Source of the DNA: Altericroceibacterium endophyticum
Lineage (GTDB): Bacteria; Pseudomonadota; Alphaproteobacteria; Sphingomonadales; Sphingomonadaceae
DNA length: 64,000 nucleotides
Assembly (NCBI RefSeq): GCF_009827595.1
Contig: NZ_WTYT01000002.1
Coordinates: 584,998 to 648,997 of the forward strand
Direction: 5' to 3'
A model generated the notes under the pieces. The model saw only the letters and a program-made list of their open reading frames with translations, was not told the origin of the DNA and made no database searches. Position 1 is the stretch's first letter, and every line of letters starts with the position of its first letter. Position numbers and translations under genes: made by a program. Shown piece by piece: positions 34,907 through 43,531 of the stretch.

Positions 34907-36151
34907 ATGAACCGCTTTCATGCGTTGCTGGCCGTTGCTGCCCTCAGTTCCGTCGCCATGCCGGCCCAGGCGCAAGAAGCGCCAATTTCCTTCGTCGCCA
35001 TTGGTGATACCGGCTATATCCCGGCTTACGAAACGCTGGATGAGGATGAAGAGCCTTTCGCAACCTTGGGCGAATATCTGGGCGCCCACGCCGAAGGCTG
35101 GCTGGATCATCATCCCGACCTTTCAGACTTCACGCCGACCCCATGGACATTTGAAAGCACACTCGGCGGCTTTACGTCTGCAAGCGGCATGTATCCTGTA
35201 GCCCGCGCTGCCGCGGAAGTCTGTGCGAGTCAGGGTTGCGATTTTGGCGCGATGCTGGGTGACAATATTTATCCGGACGGCGCCACACTTGGTGCAGATG
35301 GCATTTCGGATGCCCGCCGCTTTTCCGACATGCTGGACAAACCCTATGGCCGGTTTGGTGCCGGGACTGAGAATTTCACCATCTATACGATGATGGGCAA
35401 TCATGACTGGCACATTTCGCGCGAGGCAACCGAAGCCCAGCTGACTTATCTCCAGCAGCACCCGAATTTCACCATGCCGGATCTGTTTTACAAGGCTGTG
35501 CCCGTTGGCATGGAAGGGGAAGTCGAGATTTTTGTCGTCGACACGGAAATGCTGCTGGCTTCAACCACGGTTTATAAGGATGAACTGGATGCAGAGGGTA
35601 ACGAGATCCAGACGGGTGAGCTGGAAAGCTGGGACGATTATGTAAAACCCGCCAGCCCGGCGGAGAAGAACATGGTCAGTTGGCTCGAGCAATCGCTCGC
35701 CCAGTCCAATGCTCGGTGGAAAGTGGTTTTTGGCCATCACGCATTGTGGTCATCGGGTGGCAGCAAATATGAAAAGGCGCGCTCGCTGCGCAAATTGCTG
35801 CTGCCGGCCATTTGCAAATATGCCGATGCCTATATCTCCGGCGACGATCATCTGATGGAAGCCTATAGCGATGACTGTTCGACGGTGGCGGATGCTGCGG
35901 ACGGCCCGGTGCCTATGTTCGTCGCCGGTGCAGGGTCGAAATATCGCCAGCAGGATGTCGCCTTTGCAGCGCAGCAAAAGGCCAATAATCCGCAGATGAC
36001 CAATCTTTTCTCCAAAGGGTCAACCTGGGGATTCCTGCATGTCACGCTGCAGGATGATCTGCTGAATGCAGCCATTTACAGCACGCCGGGCGACATGTCC
36101 GGCCGGCCGATCAAAGAATTCGAACAGAGTTTCGCCAACCGCTCGAAATAA
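34907..36151 (+). CDS. Exported metallophosphoesterase (acid phosphatase-like)
   Basis: A 414-residue secreted phosphoesterase. The signal peptide is MNRFHALLAVAALSSVAMPAQAQ, with Ala-x-Ala cleavage near 22. Metal-binding motifs in order: GDTG, GDNIYPDG, MMGNHDW, GHHAL and SGDDH, the purple acid phosphatase/tartrate-resistant pattern. An acidic insert (EDEEP) follows motif I. The start at 34907 is preceded by CCGGAGAG; the frame from 34787 has no signal sequence. Ends in a terminator shared with the convergent OsmC gene. Confidence 0.87.
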   Translation: MNRFHALLAVAALSSVAMPAQAQEAPISFVAIGDTGYIPAYETLDEDEEPFATLGEYLGAHAEGWLDHHPDLSDFTPTPWTFESTLGGFTSASGMYPVARAAAEVCASQGCDFGAMLGDNIYPDGATLGADGISDARRFSDMLDKPYGRFGAGTENFTIYTMMGNHDWHISREATEAQLTYLQQHPNFTMPDLFYKAVPVGMEGEVEIFVVDTEMLLASTTVYKDELDAEGNEIQTGELESWDDYVKPASPAEKNMVSWLEQSLAQSNARWKVVFGHHALWSSGGSKYEKARSLRKLLLPAICKYADAYISGDDHLMEAYSDDCSTVADAADGPVPMFVAGAGSKYRQQDVAFAAQQKANNPQMTNLFSKGSTWGFLHVTLQDDLLNAAIYSTPGDMSGRPIKEFEQSFANRSK

Positions 36152-36155
36152 ACTG

Positions 36156-36185
36156 AAGGGCCGCCGAGAGAGCGGCCCTTCTTCT
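36156..36185. terminator. Terminator between metallophosphoesterase and OsmC genes
   Basis: Perfect 9-base stem AAGGGCCGC (36156-36164) with GCGGCCCTT (36172-36180), 7-base loop, then CTTCT on the plus side. On the minus side CAGTTTATTT follows, so it may serve both genes. Confidence 0.85.
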
Positions 36186-36195
36186 ATCCTGCTGA

Positions 36196-36624
36196 TTAGC
36201 TCTGAAATGCAATCTCGAGCGAAATCTCGGCATCGAGCAGCTTGGAGATCGGGCAATTGGCCTTCGCCCCCTCCGCAATCTCCTTGAACTTGGCTTCTTC
36301 AATACCCGCAACCGTGCCCGTCAAAGTCAGGTCCGACCGCGTGACGGTAAAGCCATCGCCATCCTTTTCCAGCTTCACTTTGGCATTGGTTTCCAATGTG
36401 CCCTGTTCGTGTCCTTCCTTCGCGAGGGCAAAGCTGAGCGCCATGGTGAAGCAGCTGGCATGGGCGGCGGCGATCAGTTCTTCGGGATTGGTGCCCGGCG
36501 CATCCTCGAAGCGGGTCTGGAAGCCATAGGGCTGATCCTTCAGGGCTCCACTTTCGGTCGAAACATGGCCTTTGCCATCCTTGCCGAGGCCTTCATATTT
36601 TGCGCTGCCGCTGCGTGTCGTCAT
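36196..36624 (-). CDS. OsmC family peroxiredoxin-like protein
   Basis: A 142-residue member of the OsmC/Ohr family that reduces organic hydroperoxides. The redox cysteines are Cys58 (AAAHASCFTMAL) and Cys124 (AKANCPISKLL). The N-terminal RSGSAKYEGLGKDGKG is the OsmC rather than Ohr type. It stands next to the sulfide-detoxification genes. Reaction with organic persulfides or polysulfides has been proposed for OsmC relatives but is not shown here. Confidence 0.9.
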   Translation of the reverse strand: MTTRSGSAKYEGLGKDGKGHVSTESGALKDQPYGFQTRFEDAPGTNPEELIAAAHASCFTMALSFALAKEGHEQGTLETNAKVKLEKDGDGFTVTRSDLTLTGTVAGIEEAKFKEIAEGAKANCPISKLLDAEISLEIAFQS

Positions 36625-36695
36625 GAGAAATTCTCCTATTGAATATGCTCACAAGACGCCGCAGCGACCCTTTGCGTTCCGTCAAATGCGACGAT

Positions 36696-37592
36696 TCATG
36701 CAGCCGGTGAGACAGCAGCCACCGCACCACGCACCGGCTTTACCGGAATCTGCAAATAGGAAACCCCATTGGCCTTTGCCGGGGGGAAGCGACCGGCGCG
36801 GATATTCACCTGCACCGATGGCAGCAGCAATCGCGGTGCGGAAAGAGTGGCATCGCGGCTTTCACGCTGCGCGACAAATTCCTCTTCACTCACACCATCA
36901 TGGACATGAACCGAGTCGCGGCGCTGATCGCCCACGGTGGTTTCCCAGCGGTACTCCTCGCGCCCGGGGGCTTTGTAATCATGGCACATGAACAGGCGTG
37001 TCTCCTCCGGCAGAGCCAGCAACCGCCGGATCGAGCGATAGAGCATATGCGCATCGCCGCCCGGAAAATCCGCCCGCGCCGTGCCGTAATCCGGCATGAA
37101 CAAAGTATCGCCGACAAAGACGGCATCCGCGATCCTGTAGGCTATATCCGCTGGGGTATGCCCCGGCACATGCATTACTTCGACCTCCAGAGCACCGATC
37201 GCAAACCGCTCCCCATCGCGGAAGAGATGGTCGAAATCGCCGCCCTCAGGGCGAATGTCGTCAGCCATGAAGATGGGGCGGAAAATCGCCTGAACATCGC
37301 GGATATGCTCGCCAATTCCGATTTTGGCGCCGGTCTTTTCCTTGATGAAAGGCGCCGCTGAGAGATGGTCGGCATGGGCATGGGTTTCGAGCACCCGTTC
37401 GACCTTCACCCCTTCCTCTGCTGCGGCTGCAATGATCGCTTCCGCTGAGCGGATATCGACCTGACCTGAGGCCGGATCAAAATCGAGAACAGGATCGATC
37501 ACCGCGCCTGCCTGCGTGCCCTTGTCCCAGACGAGATAGCTGACCGTATTGGTCGTCTCATCAAAAAACGCGCGAATCTCTGGCTTGTCCAT
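36696..37592 (-). CDS. MBL-fold persulfide dioxygenase-like hydrolase (Blh/ETHE1 type)
   Basis: A 298-residue metallo-beta-lactamase-fold protein. The metal motif THAHADHL has His71, His73, Asp75 and His76. The ETHE1-like elements VMHVPGHTPADIAY, FVGDTLFMPDYGTARADFPGG and MCHDYKAPGRE follow. It probably oxidises persulfide to sulfite. It is divergent from a BigR-type repressor whose operator covers the 50-base gap, the arrangement known for bigR-blh. It lacks the N-terminal DUF442 domain of Agrobacterium and Xylella Blh. Confidence 0.87.
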   Translation of the reverse strand: MDKPEIRAFFDETTNTVSYLVWDKGTQAGAVIDPVLDFDPASGQVDIRSAEAIIAAAAEEGVKVERVLETHAHADHLSAAPFIKEKTGAKIGIGEHIRDVQAIFRPIFMADDIRPEGGDFDHLFRDGERFAIGALEVEVMHVPGHTPADIAYRIADAVFVGDTLFMPDYGTARADFPGGDAHMLYRSIRRLLALPEETRLFMCHDYKAPGREEYRWETTVGDQRRDSVHVHDGVSEEEFVAQRESRDATLSAPRLLLPSVQVNIRAGRFPPAKANGVSYLQIPVKPVRGAVAAVSPAA

Positions 37593-37625
37593 CCTCGGTC
37601 TCCTTCTTCGCTTGACTTATATTAG

Positions 37626-37652
37626 CATAAGCTTATTTAGTATATGCTTATG
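37626..37652. promoter_or_regulatory. Probable BigR operator in divergent promoter
   Basis: Inverted repeat CATAAGC (37626-37632) and GCTTATG (37646-37652) around an AT-rich 13-base centre. The 10-base palindrome ATAAGCTTAT overlaps the first arm. A TTGACT (37612-37617) with a TATTTA-like box 16 bases downstream could be the plus-strand promoter. The right arm overlaps the first two possible ATG codons of the regulator. Confidence 0.6.
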
Positions 37653-37988
37653 AAAGAGAACTTTGTCAAACCCCCCATGGATCTCGCGACATTCGAGGAA
37701 AATGCCGGCGAGGTTGCTCAATTGCTGAAAGCTCTTTCCAACAAGAGGCGACTCATGATCCTCTGCAAACTGGCCGAGAAAGGCGAAATGGCCGTTGGCG
37801 CGCTGGTGAAAGAAGTCGGCCTTTCGCAATCAGCCCTCTCGCAGCATCTCGCCCGGCTGCGGGAGGAGAAGATGGTGACCTATCGCCGGGAAGCGCAAAC
37901 GCTGTTCTATCGCATCGCCGATCCGCGCTGTGCGCGGCTGATGGGTGCCCTGTATGAAATCTATTGTGCCAAGGAGTCCGAACAATGA
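37644..37988 (+). CDS. ArsR family persulfide-sensing repressor (BigR/SqrR type)
   Basis: A winged-helix repressor of 114 residues from 37644. Helix-turn-helix: LVKEVGLSQSALSQHLARLR. Cysteines 41 (RLMILCKLA) and 108 (YEIYCAKE) fall at the positions of the sulfur-sensing pair in BigR (42/108) and SqrR (41/107), with no ArsR metal box. Starts at 37650 or 37677 (MDLATFEEN) are possible, since the first ATGs sit inside the operator. It heads an operon with rhodanese and TauE. Confidence 0.88.
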   Translation: MLMKENFVKPPMDLATFEENAGEVAQLLKALSNKRRLMILCKLAEKGEMAVGALVKEVGLSQSALSQHLARLREEKMVTYRREAQTLFYRIADPRCARLMGALYEIYCAKESEQ

Positions 37989-38497
37989 CCCTGAATCGTA
38001 TCAGCCCTGAAAAAGCCGAAGAACTATGCCGCAATGGCGCAAAGCTGGTGGATATTCGCGGCAGCGACGAACATGTTCGCGCGCATATTCCAGGTTCTCG
38101 CAATATTCCGCTCGACCAGCTCGGTCCGCTGGAAGGCGACGAACCGGTCATCTTTCATTGCCGGACGGGTATGCGAACCGGCAGCAATGCCGAGAAGCTC
38201 GCCCTGTGCTGCAATGGCAATGGCTATCTGCTGGATGGCGGGATCGACCGCTGGAAGGCAGAGGGCATGCCGGTGACCGAGGATCGCAGCCAGCCGTTGC
38301 CAATCATGCGGCAGGTGCAGATCACCGCGGGCACTCTGATCCTTATCGGGGTGCTGCTGGCCGCCTTCGTCGCGCCGGGGTTCATCTGGCTGTCGGGCTT
38401 TGTCGGCGCTGGGCTGCTCTTTGCCGGTCTGTCGGGCTGGTGCGGCATGGCGACACTGCTTTCAGCCATGCCCTGGAACCGTAAAGCGGCCGGGTAA
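37985..38497 (+). CDS. Rhodanese-like sulfurtransferase with membrane anchor (YgaP-like)
   Basis: A 170-residue protein. The N-terminal rhodanese domain (1-100) has active-site Cys59 in HCRTGMRT. The C-terminal DUF2892-type region (about 105-165) carries two membrane spans, so the domain is held at the inner membrane. The ATG overlaps the repressor stop by 4 bases. The 1-base TAATG overlap with the next gene makes a coupled sulfide-handling operon. Confidence 0.88.
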   Translation: MTLNRISPEKAEELCRNGAKLVDIRGSDEHVRAHIPGSRNIPLDQLGPLEGDEPVIFHCRTGMRTGSNAEKLALCCNGNGYLLDGGIDRWKAEGMPVTEDRSQPLPIMRQVQITAGTLILIGVLLAAFVAPGFIWLSGFVGAGLLFAGLSGWCGMATLLSAMPWNRKAAG

Positions 38498-39294
38498 TGG
38501 ACGCCGCGCTCTCCGCCGGTGCGGCCACCATAGCAGCCGCGCTGCTGGCCGGCGCGGTGATCGGCTTCGTTCTCGGGCTCATCGGAGGCGGGGGATCCAT
38601 TCTCGCCGTGCCGTTGCTGATCTATTTCGTGGGTGTCGGCTCACCCCATGCCGCGATCGGCACGGCCGCAGTGGCGGTGGCGCTCAATGCCCTCAGCGGG
38701 CTGGCCGGTCATGCCCGCGCGGGTAATGTGAAATGGCCTTGCGCGCTGGTCTTCGCCGCCACCGGCATGATCGGCGCAGCGCTGGGCGCGGAGGCCGGCA
38801 AGGCGCTCGACGGGCAGAAGCTGCTCGCTCTGTTCGGCCTGCTGATGGTCGGTGTCGGTATCGCCATGCTGCGCCCGCGCCGCACAGGTGAAAGTCCCGA
38901 TGTCCGCCTGACGCGTGCGAGTGCGCGTGTGCTGCTCCCCCGGCTGATCCCGATCGGGCTGGGCGTGGGACTGCTCGCCGGTTTCTTCGGCATCGGTGGA
39001 GGATTTCTGATCGTCCCCGGCCTGATGCTGGCCACGGCGATGCCGCTTTCGATCGCCATCGGTACATCGCTGGTGGTGGTCAGCGCGCTGGGCCTGACCA
39101 CGGCGGCTTCCTATGCGATCTCGGGCTATGTTGACTGGATGCTGGTGCTGTGGCTGGTTCTTGGCGGTGTTGCCGGATCTGTGCTCGGCCGAATAGCCGG
39201 ACACCATCTGGCGGCGCGCAAGCGGCTGCTGCAAACGGGATTTGCGCTGGTGGTCAGCGCGGTCGGGCTGTTCGTCGTGATCCAGTCGCTCTAG
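38497..39294 (+). CDS. TauE/SafE family sulfite (anion) exporter
   Basis: A 265-residue membrane protein with about eight spans and the family's two glycine-rich repeats, GLIGGGGSILAVPLL near the start and GFFGIGGGFLIVPGL in the middle. In this setting it probably exports sulfite or thiosulfate produced by the persulfide dioxygenase and rhodanese. Its start overlaps the rhodanese stop by one base. It converges on the YqaA-like gene 18 bases away. Confidence 0.9.
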   Translation: MDAALSAGAATIAAALLAGAVIGFVLGLIGGGGSILAVPLLIYFVGVGSPHAAIGTAAVAVALNALSGLAGHARAGNVKWPCALVFAATGMIGAALGAEAGKALDGQKLLALFGLLMVGVGIAMLRPRRTGESPDVRLTRASARVLLPRLIPIGLGVGLLAGFFGIGGGFLIVPGLMLATAMPLSIAIGTSLVVVSALGLTTAASYAISGYVDWMLVLWLVLGGVAGSVLGRIAGHHLAARKRLLQTGFALVVSAVGLFVVIQSL

Positions 39295-39312
39295 AAATCG
39301 CGCACCGGGCGA

Positions 39313-39954
39313 TCAGGCGCCCGCATGCACTTCGGTTGCCGCTTCGCATTTGTCCTGCGCGCCCTTATCGCCGCCACCAAGCAGCGTGATCGCCATGATT
39401 CCGCCCACCAGAAGCACCACGAATGCCGCTGTGACCCAGCCGAGATATTTGTCGATGAAGCGCTTGATCGGCGCGCCGAACAGGCGGAACAGAATCCCGA
39501 CACTCATGAAGATCAGCCCGCGCCCGGCAATACTGGCGAGGATGAACGTGCCCAGCGCCATGTGAATGAAGCCCGACGTGATGGTGAGCAGCTTGAAGGG
39601 CACCGGCGTTGTGCCCGCGATCACGATCACTTCCCAATCATATTCGCGCAAGTAGCAGGCGGCGACCGGGAAACTGTCGGTCAGACCCAGCGCTGAAATC
39701 AGCTGCTGCCCGATCACATCATACAGGCCCCAGCCGATCCAGTAGCCGAACAGACCGCCGAGCACGGAAGCGAATGTAGCGATCAGCGCAAAGCGAATCG
39801 CACGTTTGGGTTCGGCCAGGCACATCAGGCCCAGCAGCGGATGCGGGGGAATCGGGAAGAAGCTTGCTTCGGCAAAGCAGAAGAAAGCGAGCCAGCCCTG
39901 CGCATGGGGATGCGCGGCCTTTTCCATGGTCCATTCGTAAAGGCGGCGCAGCAT
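39313..39954 (-). CDS. YqaA/DedA-like VTT domain membrane protein
   Basis: A 213-residue inner-membrane protein of the SNARE-associated/VTT family. Typical elements: FFCFAEASFFPIPPHPLL near the N-terminus, GGLFGYWIGWGLYD and TTPVPFKLLTITSGF. About five membrane spans. DedA relatives act in undecaprenyl phosphate or phospholipid flipping, but the role of this subgroup is unknown. It forms the left chromosomal flank of the GTA cluster, which it faces divergently. Confidence 0.85.
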   Translation of the reverse strand: MLRRLYEWTMEKAAHPHAQGWLAFFCFAEASFFPIPPHPLLGLMCLAEPKRAIRFALIATFASVLGGLFGYWIGWGLYDVIGQQLISALGLTDSFPVAACYLREYDWEVIVIAGTTPVPFKLLTITSGFIHMALGTFILASIAGRGLIFMSVGILFRLFGAPIKRFIDKYLGWVTAAFVVLLVGGIMAITLLGGGDKGAQDKCEAATEVHAGA

Positions 39955-40028
39955 ATCGGTTACTCTTTCCCTCTGAATTCCGAGCTTTAGGCAAGTAGAA
40001 GCTGGCTCGCAAGTGCGGTTCTTTTAAC

Positions 40029-40074
40029 CTATTTGGTTTTTTATGTTGACATTGTGACGCTATTTGGTTAGAGA
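40029..40074 (+). promoter_or_regulatory. Putative GTA promoter with paired direct repeats
   Basis: CTATTTGGTT occurs at 40029-40038 and again at 40060-40069, start to start 31 bases. A TTGACA (40046-40051) lies between them, with a weak -10 (TTAGAG, 40068-40073). A TTAACC half-site overlaps the first copy (40024-40029). This is the only sizeable non-coding gap before the first GTA gene (40153). Confidence 0.45.
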
Positions 40075-40152
40075 AACGGAACATCGCGATAAACCGTCCG
40101 GCGGCCATGGCTTCCGCGCATTTCGTATCTCTCTCATAATCAGGATAGCGCT

Positions 40153-40677
40153 ATGACCCAGGCCCCCAGCCTGCCCATTACGCATGGGCGGGACAGCTCC
40201 GAAACGGACAGCACCACCAGCACACGCTGGCGCGACCATTTTCTGGACGCGCTGGCGGACACATCCAATGTCACCGCCGCCGCCCGCCATGCCGGCGTCA
40301 CCCCGGCGCGCGCCTATGACACGCGTCGGCGCGATGCGGGGTTTGCCCATGCCTGGAACCGGGCGCTGCTGGAAGGGTATGAAAATCTGGAAATGGAAAC
40401 GCTGTGCCGGCTGCGCTTCGGCAGCGGTAAGGATGAGCCGAAAGCGGATATCGCCAATGCGCTGCGCCTGCTCGCGCTCCACCGCAGCAGTGCGGCCACG
40501 CAGAAAGCGCGCGCCTATGCCGAGCGTGACGAACAGGCCGTGCTGGATGCGATCAATGCCAAGATCGAAACCATGCGCAAGCGCGAGGCGGAGGCGCGGC
40601 GCAAGCTGAACCATCGCCGGAAACGCGACGCTGCCGATGCGGTAATGACAGCGCAGCCGCAGGCGCTTGATGACTGA
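40153..40677 (+). CDS. GTA small terminase-like protein (gp1 position)
   Basis: A 174-residue protein in the place of GTA g1. Its helix-turn-helix-like part (FLDALADTSNVTAAARHAGV, then TPARAYDTRRRDAGFA) resembles small terminase DNA-binding domains. The C-terminus is a charged helix (DAINAKIETMRKREAEARRK) likely to form a coiled coil. It should recognise or help load DNA for the large terminase. It overlaps the next gene by 8 bases. Confidence 0.78.
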   Translation: MTQAPSLPITHGRDSSETDSTTSTRWRDHFLDALADTSNVTAAARHAGVTPARAYDTRRRDAGFAHAWNRALLEGYENLEMETLCRLRFGSGKDEPKADIANALRLLALHRSSAATQKARAYAERDEQAVLDAINAKIETMRKREAEARRKLNHRRKRDAADAVMTAQPQALDD

Positions 40678-42007
40678 GGAGCGCGAATGGCTCTGCGGGC
40701 TCGAACCCGCGCTGCGCCGCAAATTGCTGAAGCATCTCGGCCCGGAGGAGCAGGACAATCTCGATTATGCCTGGCACCTGTGGGCGCGGGCCGACCAATT
40801 GCCGCCCCGGGGCGACTGGGCGATCTGGCTGATCTGCGCCGGACGCGGTTTCGGCAAGACCCGCGCCGGGGCCGAATGGGTGCGCAGCCTCGCCCGCGCC
40901 TCGCCCGATGCACGGATCGCGCTGGTCGCAGCCTCGCTGGTGGAAGCGCGTGCGGTGATGGTGGAGGGGGAAAGCGGCATTCTCGCCTGCACCCCGCCGG
41001 CCTTCCGCCCGTTGTTCGAACCATCGCTGAGGCGACTGATCTGGCCGAACGGGGCGCAGGCGCAACTTTTCTCCGCCGGAGAACCCGAGAGCCTGCGCGG
41101 GCCGCAGCACAGCCATGCCTGGTGCGATGAAATCGCCAAATGGGACAATGCCTCGGGCCGGGCAATCCGCGCCTGGGATAATCTGCAGATGGGCCTCAGG
41201 CTGGGACACGATCCGCGTCTGCTGGCGACCACCACCCCGCGCGCGGTGCCGCTGATGCTGCGGCTGATGGCGGAACAGGAAACAGGCAGCATCGCGCTCA
41301 CCACGGGGTCCTCCTATGCCAACGCCGCCAATCTGCCATCAAGCTTCCTCAGCGCGATGCAGCGCCAATATGGTGGGACCGCGCTGGGCGCGCAGGAGCT
41401 GGAAGGCGTGTTGCTGCGCGAGGCGGAAGGCGCGCTGTGGAGCCGTGCCCTGCTCGAAAACTGCCGCGCATCCATGCCCGATACGCCGCTCACCCGGATC
41501 GTGGTCGGGGTCGATCCTCCGGCCTCAGCACGCGGGGATGAATGCGGCATCGTGGTCGCCGGCATCTGGGAAAGGGCGGATGGACACAGCGTCGGCCATG
41601 TCCTTGCCGATGCCTCGATCCCCTCGGCCAGCCCCGAAAGATGGGCCCGGCAGGTCGCGCTGACCGCGACGAGCTGGCAGGCCGAACGGGTCGTGGCAGA
41701 GGCCAATCAGGGCGGCGATATGGTGGCAAGCGTCCTGCGCGCTGCCGATTGCGCCATGCCGCTGCGCCTCGTCCATGCCAGCCGCGGCAAGGTGGCCCGG
41801 GCAGAGCCGGTGGCCGCGCTCTATGAGGCCGGGCGGGTGCGCCATGCCGAATGTTTCCCACAGCTGGAAGACCAGCTGTGCGCTCTGATGGCGGGCGGTG
41901 CCTATGAAGGGCCGACCCGCTCCCCCGACCGCGCGGATGCGTTGGTCTGGGCACTTACCGAACTGATGCTCAACAACCGCCCACGCCCGCGCGCAACGGC
42001 GCTTTAG
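40670..42007 (+). CDS. GTA large terminase (gp2)
   Basis: DNA-packaging motor ATPase and nuclease. 445 residues from ATG 40670. Walker A GRGFGKT is at 58-64, with the Walker B-like AWCDEIAKWD about 80 residues later. The C-terminal RNase H-like nuclease shows GVDPPAS, VVAEANQGGDMV and SPDRADALVWAL. A terminase with these features in this gene order packages host DNA by headful in Rhodobacter GTA. Packaging here is inferred. Confidence 0.93.
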   Translation: MTEEREWLCGLEPALRRKLLKHLGPEEQDNLDYAWHLWARADQLPPRGDWAIWLICAGRGFGKTRAGAEWVRSLARASPDARIALVAASLVEARAVMVEGESGILACTPPAFRPLFEPSLRRLIWPNGAQAQLFSAGEPESLRGPQHSHAWCDEIAKWDNASGRAIRAWDNLQMGLRLGHDPRLLATTTPRAVPLMLRLMAEQETGSIALTTGSSYANAANLPSSFLSAMQRQYGGTALGAQELEGVLLREAEGALWSRALLENCRASMPDTPLTRIVVGVDPPASARGDECGIVVAGIWERADGHSVGHVLADASIPSASPERWARQVALTATSWQAERVVAEANQGGDMVASVLRAADCAMPLRLVHASRGKVARAEPVAALYEAGRVRHAECFPQLEDQLCALMAGGAYEGPTRSPDRADALVWALTELMLNNRPRPRATAL

Positions 42008-42041
42008 AACACCCCACACTTCCGCAGCAAAGGATAAGTCC

Positions 42042-43217
42042 ATGGCCCTGCTCGACAGGCTCCGCACCGCTTTCAAAAGCGGGGCGAGCGCCCGCGCGCC
42101 TGTTTCCGGTGCGCTTTTCTCCCCCTGGAGCGTGCCCTATGCGGCGGCGCGCCCCACCTATGCCCAAAGCGCTAGGCGCGCCTTTTGCGATAATCCGGTG
42201 GCGCAGCGCGCGGTCAAGATTGTGGCCGAAGCGCTGGGCACGGTGCCGCTGAAAACGGCGCATGATGATGTGCGCCGCCTGATCACCGCGCGCAGCGCGG
42301 GCCAGCCCTTGCTGGAAACACTGGCGGCGCAGATGCTGCTGCATGGCAATGCCTATGTGCAGATATTGCGCAATGCCGAGGCGCAGCCGGTGGAGCTGTT
42401 CGCCCTCCGGCCCGAACGGGTTTCTGTGGTGCCGGATGCCGATGGATGGCCGCGTGCCTATCGCTACCGCGCGGGCGATACCGCGCTCGATCTCGCGCTC
42501 GAAAATGCCGAGGGCTGGCCTGATATCGTCCCCATCCGCAGTTTCCACCCGGTTGATGACCATTATGGTGCCGGCGGGCTGGACGCGGCGGAACAATCGG
42601 TCGCGATCCATAATGCCGCCGCGCGCTGGAACCTGTCCTTGCTGGAAAATGCGGCGCGGCCATCCGGCGCGCTGGTGCATGAACAGGCCGATCATGCCCC
42701 GATGAGCGCAGCGCAGATGGACCAGCTACGGCAGGAACTAACCGCACTGTTCCAGGGCGGGGAAAATGCCGGGCGACCGATGGTGCTGGAAGGGGGGCTG
42801 CGCTGGCAGCCGATTTCCCTGTCGCCCGCCGATATGGATTTCGCCACGCTGAAATCCGCCGCCGCACGGGACATCGCGCTGGCCTTTGGCGTGCCGCCCA
42901 TGCTGCTCGGCCTGCCGGGAGACAACACCTATGCCAATTATCGCGAGGCCAATCGCGCGCTTTGGCGGCTGACCATTCTGCCTCTGGCGGACAAGATCCT
43001 CGCCGCTCTCACTCAGGCTCTGGAGGGGCAGTTCGCTGATCTGGAGCTGACGGTAGATCTCGACCGTATTCCCGCCCTGTCGGAGGATCGCGAAAAGCTC
43101 TGGGCGCAGGTTTCGGGGGCTGATTTCCTCAGTGCCTCCGAGAAGCGCAGCCTGCTGGGCCTGGCTGAGAAAGGCCAGCCGGTCAGGGGCCAGACCATCA
43201 AGGGAGCCCGCCCATGA
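42042..43217 (+). CDS. GTA portal protein (HK97 family, gp3)
   Basis: Dodecameric ring through which DNA enters the capsid. 391 residues. Phage_portal features: FCDNPVAQRAVKIVAEALG, MLLHGNAYVQILRN and FGVPPMLLGLPGDNTYANY, followed by a C-terminal helix. AAAGGATAAG precedes the ATG. The next gene overlaps its stop by 4 bases. Confidence 0.93.
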   Translation: MALLDRLRTAFKSGASARAPVSGALFSPWSVPYAAARPTYAQSARRAFCDNPVAQRAVKIVAEALGTVPLKTAHDDVRRLITARSAGQPLLETLAAQMLLHGNAYVQILRNAEAQPVELFALRPERVSVVPDADGWPRAYRYRAGDTALDLALENAEGWPDIVPIRSFHPVDDHYGAGGLDAAEQSVAIHNAAARWNLSLLENAARPSGALVHEQADHAPMSAAQMDQLRQELTALFQGGENAGRPMVLEGGLRWQPISLSPADMDFATLKSAAARDIALAFGVPPMLLGLPGDNTYANYREANRALWRLTILPLADKILAALTQALEGQFADLELTVDLDRIPALSEDREKLWAQVSGADFLSASEKRSLLGLAEKGQPVRGQTIKGARP

Positions 43218-43531
43218 ACCGCACGGAAATGCTGGCCCGGCTGATGACGCAGAATATCTCGACCACCGCCACCCCGGAAAGCCTGCTCACCCTGCGCGCC
43301 ATGATCGAGGAAGCCAGCGAAATGGGCGCTGAGCGCGCGCTGGCCCGGCTGGGCCTGTCCGATGATGGTGCGCGCGACGACATCGATGAATTGCGTGAAT
43401 TGTTACGCGCCTGGCGCGATGCGAAGAAAGGCGCATGGAAAGCGGTCATGGACTGGCTGATCCGCGGATGCCTGGCCTTGTTGCTGGTCGGCATTGCGGT
43501 GCGGCTGGGCCTGACGCGGAGCCTCACATGA
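43214..43531 (+). CDS. DUF6127 family protein (gp3.5 position)
   Basis: A 105-residue protein: a helical N-terminal region (LLTLRAMIEEASEMGAERAL) followed by one hydrophobic segment at about 80-98. It sits between portal and protease, where Rhodobacter GTA also has a small gene. The role is unknown. ATGA overlaps join it to both neighbours. The DUF6127 name is from memory. Confidence 0.7.
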   Translation: MNRTEMLARLMTQNISTTATPESLLTLRAMIEEASEMGAERALARLGLSDDGARDDIDELRELLRAWRDAKKGAWKAVMDWLIRGCLALLLVGIAVRLGLTRSLT

